From positions 1 through 64,000 of the forward strand of contig NZ_MPSB01000001.1 in NCBI RefSeq assembly GCF_001981525.1: 64,000 nt of DNA. Reading direction: 5' to 3'. Every line of letters starts with the position of its first letter. The first letter of the stretch is position 1. Of this stretch, positions 51,112-57,467 are shown piece by piece. This DNA comes from Sphingomonas jeddahensis (GTDB lineage Bacteria > Pseudomonadota > Alphaproteobacteria > Sphingomonadales > Sphingomonadaceae). The notes under the pieces were generated by a model, which did not search any database, was not told where the DNA came from, and worked only from the letters and a program-made list of their open reading frames with translations. The translations under genes were made by a program, and so were the position numbers.

Positions 51112-52729
51112 CGTACCAGATCCGTCCTGCTTCGGCTGCTAGGTCAGATCCCAGAGCTTCGATCGCCGCCGCATCCCATGCGTCGGTTTTGCCGAGCTGT
51201 AAGGTCCATTCACCATCCGCTGCGGTGGGCAGCATGCCTTGTTTGAAGCTCGGCCAGTCCGTTACCGTTTTCGGCCGCTTCTCTATTTTCGACAGAAACG
51301 TGTTTCCGATGGTTGAGGCCCAGAAAGCGCCCTCGTTCTCCGGCAGGTCGCCGAATGGCGGATTCTTGACCCAGATGAAGTGAAGAAAGCCGTCTACGTT
51401 GGGCGTTACCGTGTTTTGAATGATAGATCTTCTCAGAAACTGAAGTACCTGTTTATTGAGAGACCTTTTTCTTAGGCGGCTCTCAAACTCATCTCGGGGC
51501 GGATTTAGATCCTGAAGACTATCCACCATAGCGTGCCAGTCCCCATGCTCACGGATAGACTTCGCTGCCTCCCCAAACTTGCGCTCTACATTACCGGTAC
51601 CGAGGTTCCCGACAACCATTCGACGGACAACGAGCTTGAGTATGTGCTCCATACCTTGCTGGGCATCGGCGGTCCCAGCGCATGCAAGTAGAATCGGCCG
51701 TACGGTCAAAACACCGAGACTATTGAGTGCAGAGAATACACCTAGCGCTTCTGAGTCTGCCGGCCCCCCGGCGGTTGGATCTATCATTTGCAAGTATAAG
51801 GGAAGTCGATCGCTTAACAGCTCCATAAGCCGGTGCGGAGCGGGTGGAATGCGATCCCCAAGCGTCATTCTACCTGCAATGAAGCCAAACAGGTCTTTTG
51901 GAAGAACGTATCCACTCTCTACAGTAACGACATGGCGAATGTACTGTACAAGATTGTTCCCACCGTCGGTGGTAAACTGCTTCGATATACTTTGCCACTG
52001 CTCATATCGCTGTGACTGGTTTACTCCAGACTGACTTAGAACATAGTTCTTTAGAAGGTCAGCAGTGGTAAGATCCTTCCCGCGAGTATTGATGACTTCG
52101 TATACTTGATATGCAGACTCAGGGTTTGGGTGAACGAAGACGGCCAGATACAAGCGGTTAGTGAGAAAGTCAGTCCAGCGGCCCAGCCGCTTGAAGGGAT
52201 CCGGGCGAAGATCTTCTCGCACTCGTTTGACGAGAAAGTCGTAGGACGCGATCATCCTTGCGGAGACGGACCCGTCCTCTTCAGTGGCGGCGGCCGCCAT
52301 GCCCCTGGTGAGTATAGACTGAAAAGTAGCGTCGTCCTTAGGATCGCTAAGTTTTACTCGTGATACTTCCTCGTCAGAGTCATAGTCGATTGATCTTAGG
52401 AATGCCGCCTGTATGCGCTCGGCAAGCGCCTTGCGATCGCGAGCGAGGGCCTCGTGGTATAGAGCGTTAGCGAGAAGACTTATCGTTATTATACGTTGCT
52501 GCCCGTCTACTACCTGCTTGCGGCCATGCGCCGTCGAAGTCGGGGTCGTAAAGATCATCAAGCCAAGAAAGTACGATTCGAGTTCGAGCGACCCCCTCAA
52601 GTCTGTCCAAAAATCATCAACTTCGTCTTCTCCCCAAGAGTACTCGCGTTGAAATCGCGGTATCTCAAACATGTTATTAGAGAAGACCGCACCGGCGCTA
52701 CTGGCAGACGCGTTTAGGGGGGTGTCCAT
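51104..52729 (-). CDS. DUF262 (GmrSD-like) protein with a degenerate DUF1524 end
   Basis: This 541-residue protein has an N-terminal DUF262 domain: EIPRFQREYSWGEDEVDDFW (residues 22-41), VVDGQQRIITI (DGQQR, 75-79) and VINTRGKDLTTADLLKNYV (212-230). DUF262 is the NTP-using half of the GmrSD type IV restriction enzymes that attack modified phage DNA. The C-terminus ends WDAAAIEALGSDLAAEAGRIW, like the end of a DUF1524 nuclease, but I find no clear HNH-type His-Asn triad (a lone LHFIWVKN sits where the catalytic EHI-x-P is expected). The nuclease part may thus be dead and its work done by the PIN partner. Low GC compared with the host. Confidence 0.88.
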   Translation of the reverse strand: MDTPLNASASSAGAVFSNNMFEIPRFQREYSWGEDEVDDFWTDLRGSLELESYFLGLMIFTTPTSTAHGRKQVVDGQQRIITISLLANALYHEALARDRKALAERIQAAFLRSIDYDSDEEVSRVKLSDPKDDATFQSILTRGMAAAATEEDGSVSARMIASYDFLVKRVREDLRPDPFKRLGRWTDFLTNRLYLAVFVHPNPESAYQVYEVINTRGKDLTTADLLKNYVLSQSGVNQSQRYEQWQSISKQFTTDGGNNLVQYIRHVVTVESGYVLPKDLFGFIAGRMTLGDRIPPAPHRLMELLSDRLPLYLQMIDPTAGGPADSEALGVFSALNSLGVLTVRPILLACAGTADAQQGMEHILKLVVRRMVVGNLGTGNVERKFGEAAKSIREHGDWHAMVDSLQDLNPPRDEFESRLRKRSLNKQVLQFLRRSIIQNTVTPNVDGFLHFIWVKNPPFGDLPENEGAFWASTIGNTFLSKIEKRPKTVTDWPSFKQGMLPTAADGEWTLQLGKTDAWDAAAIEALGSDLAAEAGRIWYDA

Positions 52730-52735
52730 TACGTC

Positions 52736-53044
52736 TCACATGTCGTTCAGGTTCGGGTCCACGTTACACGCAGCGATCGCCGCGGCAAGTCGGTAGTGGC
52801 GACGACGACCAAACGCGCTCAGCGTTGTCAGTAGCCATGCAAACTCGTCACCGTACCGCGCAAGGCTGGAACTTCGTCGAAAGCCAAGCTGTGCCGCTTG
52901 CTGCCTCAAATCGCTGAGCCATGCGCCTAGCGCCTCTTCAAGCAGTGTCCCTTTGAAGTATAGGTATGCGAGGCGCGATGTTGAGACACTAGCCCCCCGC
53001 CAATCAGTCTCAATAGGGTTGACGCCGCACTTTTGGGGCACCAC
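52736..53044 (-). CDS. Short ORF upstream of the DUF262 gene, function unknown
   Basis: This frame of up to 102 residues ends six bases before the DUF262 start on the same strand, so it may be the first gene of that operon. The C-terminal part (LRQQAAQLGFRRSSSLARYGDEFAWLLTTL) is helical and coding-like; the first 20 residues lie in the inverted-repeat area next to the resolvase gene and may not be native. A GTG at 53044 is the only start of the long version. It could be the remnant of a longer gene cut by the resolvase element. I recognise no family. Confidence 0.4.
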   Translation of the reverse strand: MVPQKCGVNPIETDWRGASVSTSRLAYLYFKGTLLEEALGAWLSDLRQQAAQLGFRRSSSLARYGDEFAWLLTTLSAFGRRRHYRLAAAIAACNVDPNLNDM

Positions 53045-53072
53045 GGTGCGATGGTCTGGAAGCTATTGAGAC
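53007..53072. repeat. Inverted repeat beside the resolvase gene (candidate res site)
   Basis: GTCTCAATAG (53007-53016) and CTATTGAGAC (53063-53072) are perfect 10-bp inverted arms 46 bp apart, ending 9 bp before the resolvase start. A partial copy, TTGAGAC, lies at 52981-52987. This fits resolvase binding subsites or the end of a small transposon. Confidence 0.6.
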
Positions 53073-53081
53073 GGAGCTAGC

Positions 53082-53624
53082 ATGAAGGTGGGGTATGCGC
53101 GTGTCTCCTCGGTGGGGCAGTCGCTGGACGTCCAGCTCGCCGCATTGGAGGCGGCCCATTGCGAGAGGATATTCGCAGAGAAGCGAAGTGGCACGACTAC
53201 GTCGGGGCGATCAGAGCTTGCCGACGCGCTGTCGTTTGTGCGTGAGGGCGATACCTTGGTGGTGACCCGCCTCGACCGCCTCGCGCGGTCTGCGACCGAC
53301 CTCCACAACATCGTGAAGCAGTTGGCGGATAAGGGCGTGTCATTTCAGTGCCTGCAACAGGGTGGGATGGACACAACCAGCTCAACGGGAAAGCTTCTGC
53401 TAGGTGTGCTTGCATCGATCGCGGAGTTTGAAGCTGACATTCGTCGTGAGCGTCAACGCGAGGGGATAGACCGAGCCAAGGCGGCGGGTGTCTATAAGGG
53501 TCGTAAGCCGTCCGTGGATGCTAGTGCCGTCAGGGCGCTGCGAGACCAGGGTCTCGGTGGGAGCGAGATCGCGAAGCAACTCGGGATCGGTCGTGCGAGC
53601 GTGTATCGTGCATTGAGTGGGTGA
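53082..53624 (+). CDS. Serine recombinase (resolvase/invertase family)
   Basis: This 180-residue small serine recombinase has catalytic Ser in YARVSSVGQSLDVQL (position 9/10), Arg in VTRLDRLARSATDLH, and FQCLQQGGMDTTSSTGKLLLGVLASIAEFEADIRRERQREGI, ending with a helix-turn-helix DNA-binding tail (GSEIAKQLGIGRASVYRAL). It is the Tn3-type resolvase/Hin-like size. It lies just right of the inverted repeat that could be its binding site, at the border between the DUF262 module and the ImmA/IrrE genes, and may have brought in or been brought in with the module. Confidence 0.95.
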   Translation: MKVGYARVSSVGQSLDVQLAALEAAHCERIFAEKRSGTTTSGRSELADALSFVREGDTLVVTRLDRLARSATDLHNIVKQLADKGVSFQCLQQGGMDTTSSTGKLLLGVLASIAEFEADIRRERQREGIDRAKAAGVYKGRKPSVDASAVRALRDQGLGGSEIAKQLGIGRASVYRALSG

Positions 53625-53802
53625 TCGTCGCTGCGCTTGCCTCTGATCCTAGGAAATGAAAGTCTTAGGATTGCTCGCGCGCACTGACCCGGAAGGAGCC
53701 GATGCGGCGGTTAGCCCCGCGCCTCTGCCATCCACCGGCGACAAGGACACATTGGCGATAACCGAATCGGACTCGCGCGAATAGGTCGTGAAAGGATATG
53801 AG

Positions 53803-54876
53803 TTAGACGACGGAAAGCGCTGGCCGATCATTGCGCAGCGGCGGTCGGTCCGACGCCGCCGTTAGGCCAAATAGGAGGTTCTCAAGTTCCCCATGAGGAA
53901 TGTTGAGCCCGGTGGCGATGTCCGCGCGCGTCAGCTTCTGGTCCCACAGGTCGTCTAGCACCATCTTCCATAGCGTAGACGTTTCTCGCTGCATGGAGTC
54001 AGGTTCGCTGCTGCCATAGTCGGTACGCAGCTGGATATTGAAGTTCCGATACTGCCAGTCGGTAATCAAGCCGATCTTATGAAGTCGGTAAGTTAGCGCC
54101 GCCGCCGATACGCCCCATCGCTTCTTGCCCCTGAGGATCTGTTGCAGCGACTGAACGCGGGGCATCTCCGACAGCACATCGGCGCGTGGCATTAGAAAAG
54201 AACTTGCGAAGGAGTTGGCCTCAGACTCGGCTTGTGGCCCTTGGTTCGACCCGCCGTGCTTATGTAGAATGAGATGGCCGAGTTCATGTGCCGCATCGAA
54301 GCGGCTGCGTTCCGTCGTCTTAAAAGTATTGAGAAAGATATAGGGCTCGTCATTCCTCCAGCAGGAAAAGGCGTCAACGTTCTTCGTATTCTCAGCCAAC
54401 GAGAACACTCGGATACCTTTCGCCTCAAGCAGCTTAATGAGGTTGGAGATGGGCTTTTCGCCAAGGCCCCAAGCCTGACGGAGCGCGCGCGCCGCAGTCG
54501 CCGGATCACGCTCAGCCCCAGCATCAATAAGCTTCGGGCTGGGCAGCGTGTATTTCGAGTGCAGCCAGTCAGCCACGAGGTAAGCGATCCCACCTGCGGC
54601 GATCGCCGCTTTTCGCTCGCGCTGGGTCACCGAGGACAGGCTGCGGAAGCTGACTGCCGCAGCAGGTAGTGTATCGACGTCAGCCCCATGGAAGAACGCA
54701 ACGGGATAATCGAGCGCGCCAGCGATACGCTGCACTGTCGTCTCTTGCGGCACCTGCTTGCCGGTCTTGATCTGCGACAAGCTTACCACTGTCACGTCGG
54801 CGAGCTCAGCAAGCGCGCGCGCGGTAAGCCGCCGGCGATCCATCGCCAGCTCAAGTCGTGCCGGATTGAACTGCAT
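53803..54876 (-). CDS. XRE-ImmA/IrrE metalloprotease regulator
   Basis: The protein has 357 residues from ATG 54876. The N-terminal helix-turn-helix (residues 5-60, RLTARALAELADVTVVSLSQI) is followed by an ImmA/IrrE-like zinc protease domain with HELGH (His197, Glu198, His201) in FDAAHELGHLILH and the third ligand in ESEANSFASSFLMP. Such proteins cleave or sequester repressors, as ImmA does for mobile-element regulators and IrrE/PprI for DdrO. The extra C-terminal region (about 260-357) is of unknown function. ATG follows the partner stop with one base between (TAGCATG). The long frame to 54915 is inside the partner gene. Confidence 0.9.
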   Translation of the reverse strand: MQFNPARLELAMDRRRLTARALAELADVTVVSLSQIKTGKQVPQETTVQRIAGALDYPVAFFHGADVDTLPAAAVSFRSLSSVTQRERKAAIAAGGIAYLVADWLHSKYTLPSPKLIDAGAERDPATAARALRQAWGLGEKPISNLIKLLEAKGIRVFSLAENTKNVDAFSCWRNDEPYIFLNTFKTTERSRFDAAHELGHLILHKHGGSNQGPQAESEANSFASSFLMPRADVLSEMPRVQSLQQILRGKKRWGVSAAALTYRLHKIGLITDWQYRNFNIQLRTDYGSSEPDSMQRETSTLWKMVLDDLWDQKLTRADIATGLNIPHGELENLLFGLTAASDRPPLRNDRPALSVV

Positions 54877-54877
54877 G

Positions 54878-55525
54878 CTACTTTCGCGCGATCGAGAACT
54901 CGTAAGCGCCGTCATCCTCGGGGGTCATCACCGGGCTCCGAGCTTTCCAGTCGCCGCCCTTAACAATGAAGATCCGTTCGAGAAACCCTTTGAACTGGCC
55001 GCTCTCGATCGCCGCTGGCAGCGAGAGCTCCGCACGCACGTCCTCCTCATCCTCGTCGTTGACCGACACGCAGAGGAACCAGAGCATCGAGTTCAGATCC
55101 GCAATCTTCTCGGGTGCCACCTCAGGCAGTTCCTCATCGCGGAATAGCACGCCTTGCCCCATCTTGATCGCATTCTCGGCCGCGGGACCCTTCGCGTTGA
55201 TGGGCTGCGGGCCGCGGATGGCGACACACGCGCTTTCGACAGACTGGTAGACGATCCGCATCCCGGTCTCGACATGAACGACCGACTCCACGCCATTGGT
55301 GCTATCAGACTGCCAGCCCTTCGGAAGGAACAGGAAGCGTAGATGCCGAACCCCGGCAAGGTATGCCTTCGTGCCTGCTGCCGTTCGGGCATCAGCGGAC
55401 ACGACGTCATTGCGGGCGGCGACCACGGCCTCGATGAGCGGATTTACATCCTCGGCAACGATACCAAATTGCGATAGCCGGTTGGCGACGTCCGAAGGGC
55501 TATGGAAAATGCGAACAGCATGCAT
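54878..55525 (-). CDS. Conserved partner of the XRE-ImmA/IrrE gene, function unknown
   Basis: This 215-residue protein starts MHAVRIFHSPSDVANRLSQFGI. I recall this opening in unnamed proteins that precede ImmA/IrrE genes on proteobacterial islands, so the pair is conserved, but no catalytic motif is clear. The N-terminal 60 residues look helical, with a charged central part and an acidic region NDEDEEDVRAELSL. It may be the substrate, inhibitor or effector of the protease. A candidate operator lies 11 bp before the start. The ribosome site AAGGGG is 7 nt upstream. Confidence 0.75.
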   Translation of the reverse strand: MHAVRIFHSPSDVANRLSQFGIVAEDVNPLIEAVVAARNDVVSADARTAAGTKAYLAGVRHLRFLFLPKGWQSDSTNGVESVVHVETGMRIVYQSVESACVAIRGPQPINAKGPAAENAIKMGQGVLFRDEELPEVAPEKIADLNSMLWFLCVSVNDEDEEDVRAELSLPAAIESGQFKGFLERIFIVKGGDWKARSPVMTPEDDGAYEFSIARK

Positions 55526-55535
55526 GACGACGCCC

Positions 55536-55577
55536 CTTTAATTTTCTCCACCTCATATGTGACACGAAAAATTAAAG
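55536..55577. promoter_or_regulatory. Candidate operator for the ImmA/IrrE operon
   Basis: CTTTAATTTT (55536-55545) and its exact inverse AAAATTAAAG (55568-55577) lie 22 bp apart directly upstream of the operon's first gene. An XRE autorepressor would be expected to bind such AT-rich inverted sites. Confidence 0.5.
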
Positions 55578-55829
55578 TGCGCAAGCGTCCTAGTCGCTGG
55601 GTCGGCCTCATACCGCATCACTAGCAGCCGCCGCAGCCGCCGTCGTGACGATCAGCGGTGTCACGGAACGTGTCGGGAGAGGTTCGACATCCGCGCGCTT
55701 TTCAAAGTTGCGCTCGATCGCCGGAGACACAGGACCCGAACAAGCGAGCGACATGGTGCTTTCAGCGTGAGGGCATCTTGGGACGCGGGTCGGTGTCGAG
55801 GCGCTTGGGCCGAGAGCTAACACCTAAAA
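55578..55829. other. Right end of the island without a gene
   Basis: About 250 bp separate the operator from the arm-type sites. Short frames exist but none has a ribosome site or a recognised product. Confidence 0.45.
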
Positions 55830-55852
55830 GTGTGAGAGGGAACTGTGAGAGC
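55830..55852 (+). promoter_or_regulatory. Candidate integrase arm-type sites (right)
   Basis: GTGTGAGAG (55830-55838) and CTGTGAGAG (55844-55852), 14 bp apart, mirror the pair next to attL and lie 40 bp from attR. Confidence 0.5.
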
Positions 55853-55891
55853 GCGGCTCCCCAATCCTCCTAAGTCTCTGAATTTGTTAGA

Positions 55892-55913
55892 ATGGTGCCC
55901 CCGGCGAGATTCG
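55892..55913 (+). repeat. Right attachment site (attR) inside tRNA-Arg
   Basis: This copy of the 22-bp repeat covers the T-arm/acceptor end of the tRNA-Arg gene (minus strand). The tRNA stays intact because the element carried a copy of its 3' end. Confidence 0.9.
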
Positions 55914-55969
55914 AACTCACGACCTGCGGTTTAGGAAACCGTCGCTCTATCCTGCTGAGCTACGGGGGC
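55893..55969 (-). tRNA. tRNA-Arg (CCT)
   Basis: The 77-nt tRNA has acceptor stem GCCCCCG/CGGGGGC, D-arm GCTC/GAGC, anticodon loop TTCCTAA (anticodon CCT), T-loop GAGTTCGAATCTC and an encoded CCA. It is the integration target of the island; its 3' end points into the island. Confidence 0.95.
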
Positions 55970-56089
55970 ACGCAGGCTTAGCTACGGCGCAGGTCCGTGC
56001 GGGTCAATCGCGGCGATGATCGCCTGCTGCCGCTCGCTCACCGACGTAGCGGACGGGCGTGCATCGCGCGACGCCCGTCCTGCGGGATG

Positions 56090-56371
56090 TCACGCCTTCA
56101 CGTGTGCCGAAATGTACTTGTTCATCTCGAACATCGTCACCTTGTCCTTGCCGAAGACCTTCTGGAGCTTGTCGTCGGCGAGGATTTCGCGCTTGTTCTC
56201 GGGGTTCTGCAGGTTGTTGGACTTGATATATTCCCACACCTTGCTGATCACCTCGCTGCGCGGCAGCTTGTCGGTGCCGACGATCGCGCCGAGTTCGGGC
56301 GAGGGCTGGACAGGCGCGTGAATGCCGCCGGTCTTGGGCTTGCCTTCCTCAGTCTTGGTCTTCGTAGCCAT
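56090..56371 (-). CDS. SWIB/MDM2-domain protein
   Basis: This 93-residue protein starts at ATG 56371 (AGGAAA upstream). After a Lys/Thr/Gly-rich leader of about 20 residues it has one SWIB domain: VGTDKLPRSEVISKVWEYIKSNNLQNPENKREILADDKLQKVFG-KDKVTMFEMNKYISAHV, a complete family match. In bacteria these small proteins (Chlamydia, alphaproteobacteria) are chromatin-like or topoisomerase-linked DNA-binding factors of unclear role. It lies between tRNA-Arg and the divergent formylglutathione hydrolase gene. Confidence 0.93.
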   Translation of the reverse strand: MATKTKTEEGKPKTGGIHAPVQPSPELGAIVGTDKLPRSEVISKVWEYIKSNNLQNPENKREILADDKLQKVFGKDKVTMFEMNKYISAHVKA

Positions 56372-56579
56372 TGTTTTCCTTCCTGTTGCGCCGGTCATTC
56401 GGCATCTCGCGGAATCACGCCGTTTCGCGAGCGTGACGGCCTTTGTGCGCTGCCTTGCACCGCTTGTCACGCCCCTGTGACTGCGAGTGTCTCGGGAGGT
56501 ATGTCCGGGCTGCCGCCGAAGCGGTGGTCACAGCCGGGCGCCACCGCTAAGCGGCGGCCGAACCGCAGGAGTAAGGCAA

Positions 56580-57413
56580 ATGGAAACGGTCAACCAAAGC
56601 AAGGCATTCGGCGGCACCCAGGGCGTGTACCGTCATGCCGCTGCGACCACCGGCACCGACATGACCTTTTCGGTCTATGTTCCGCCGCATGACGAAGGCG
56701 CGCGACTGCCAGTGCTATGGTATCTGTCGGGCCTCACCTGCACCCACGCCAACGTTACCGACAAGGGCGAGTATCGTCGGGCCTGTGCCGAACGCGGCAT
56801 CATCTTCGTGGCGCCGGACACGAGCCCACGCGGCGAAGGCGTGCCGGACGATACGGCCTGGGATTTCGGACAGGGTGCCGGCTTCTATGTCGATGCGACG
56901 GAAGCGCCGTGGAGCGCCAACTTCCGCATGCGAAGCTATATCGAAGACGAGCTGCCGGGCCTCATCGCCGCCGAGTTTCCGATGGCCGACCTTGCCCGTC
57001 AGGGGATCACCGGGCACTCCATGGGCGGCCATGGCGCGCTAACGGTGGCATTGCGCAATCCCGGTCGTTTTCGCAGCGTTTCCGCCTTTGCGCCGATTAA
57101 TTCGCCGCGGCATTGCGCATGGGGTGAGAAGGCGCTGGGCGGTTACCTCGGGGCTGATCGAGCGTCGTGGCTGCCGTATGACGCGTGTGCGTTGATTGAC
57201 GATGGCGCTCGGGTGGAGGCGATTTTGGTCGATCAGGGCGCAAGCGATCCGTTTCTTTCCGACCAGCTCAAGCCCGATCTGCTGCAACGTGCGTGCGAGC
57301 GGGCCGGCATCAACCTGACGCTGCGGATGCAAGCCGGATATGATCACAGCTACCATTTCATTTCGACGTTTATGAATGATCATATTGCTTGGGCCGCGGA
57401 ACGGCTCCAGTAA
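56580..57413 (+). CDS. fghA: S-formylglutathione hydrolase
   Basis: This 277-residue serine esterase starts at ATG 56580. It breaks S-formylglutathione to formate and glutathione, the last step of glutathione-dependent formaldehyde detoxification. GITGHSMGGHGALTVALRNPGRFRSVSAFAPINSP holds the nucleophile Ser; the Asp/His pair sits in DQGASDPFL and GYDHSYHFISTF. FSVYVPPHDEGARLPVLWYLSGLTCT is the family N-terminus. The glutathione-dependent dehydrogenase (adhC/frmA) is not adjacent here. A hairpin follows the stop. Confidence 0.94.
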   Translation: METVNQSKAFGGTQGVYRHAAATTGTDMTFSVYVPPHDEGARLPVLWYLSGLTCTHANVTDKGEYRRACAERGIIFVAPDTSPRGEGVPDDTAWDFGQGAGFYVDATEAPWSANFRMRSYIEDELPGLIAAEFPMADLARQGITGHSMGGHGALTVALRNPGRFRSVSAFAPINSPRHCAWGEKALGGYLGADRASWLPYDACALIDDGARVEAILVDQGASDPFLSDQLKPDLLQRACERAGINLTLRMQAGYDHSYHFISTFMNDHIAWAAERLQ

Positions 57414-57437
57414 AAAAAACGGGCCCCGAGGGGCCCG
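57412..57437 (-). terminator. Rho-independent terminator for the TonB receptor gene
   Basis: The stem CGGGCCCC/GGGGCCCG is separated by two bases. On the minus strand it is followed by a run of eight T (57412-57419), just past the receptor stop. It may also weakly stop fghA transcription. Confidence 0.9.
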
Positions 57438-57467
57438 TAGGTAGTACTCATAAAGACCGCTCGACGA

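Larger units (their letters stand above)
46254..55913. mobile_element. Genomic island integrated at tRNA-Arg(CCT)
   Basis: The 9.66-kb segment is bounded by a 22-bp perfect direct repeat (46254-46275 and 55892-55913). The right copy is the 3' end of the tRNA-Arg gene and the left is the displaced duplicate. It contains a tyrosine integrase at the left end, a serine resolvase and accessory genes, and has mixed, mostly lower GC. There are no structural phage genes or conjugation genes, so it is an island or satellite-like element rather than a prophage. Confidence 0.88.

Noticed and set aside
46254..55913. Prophage interpretation of the island
   Set aside because: No capsid, tail, terminase, lysis or packaging genes are visible; integrase and ImmA alone do not make a prophage.
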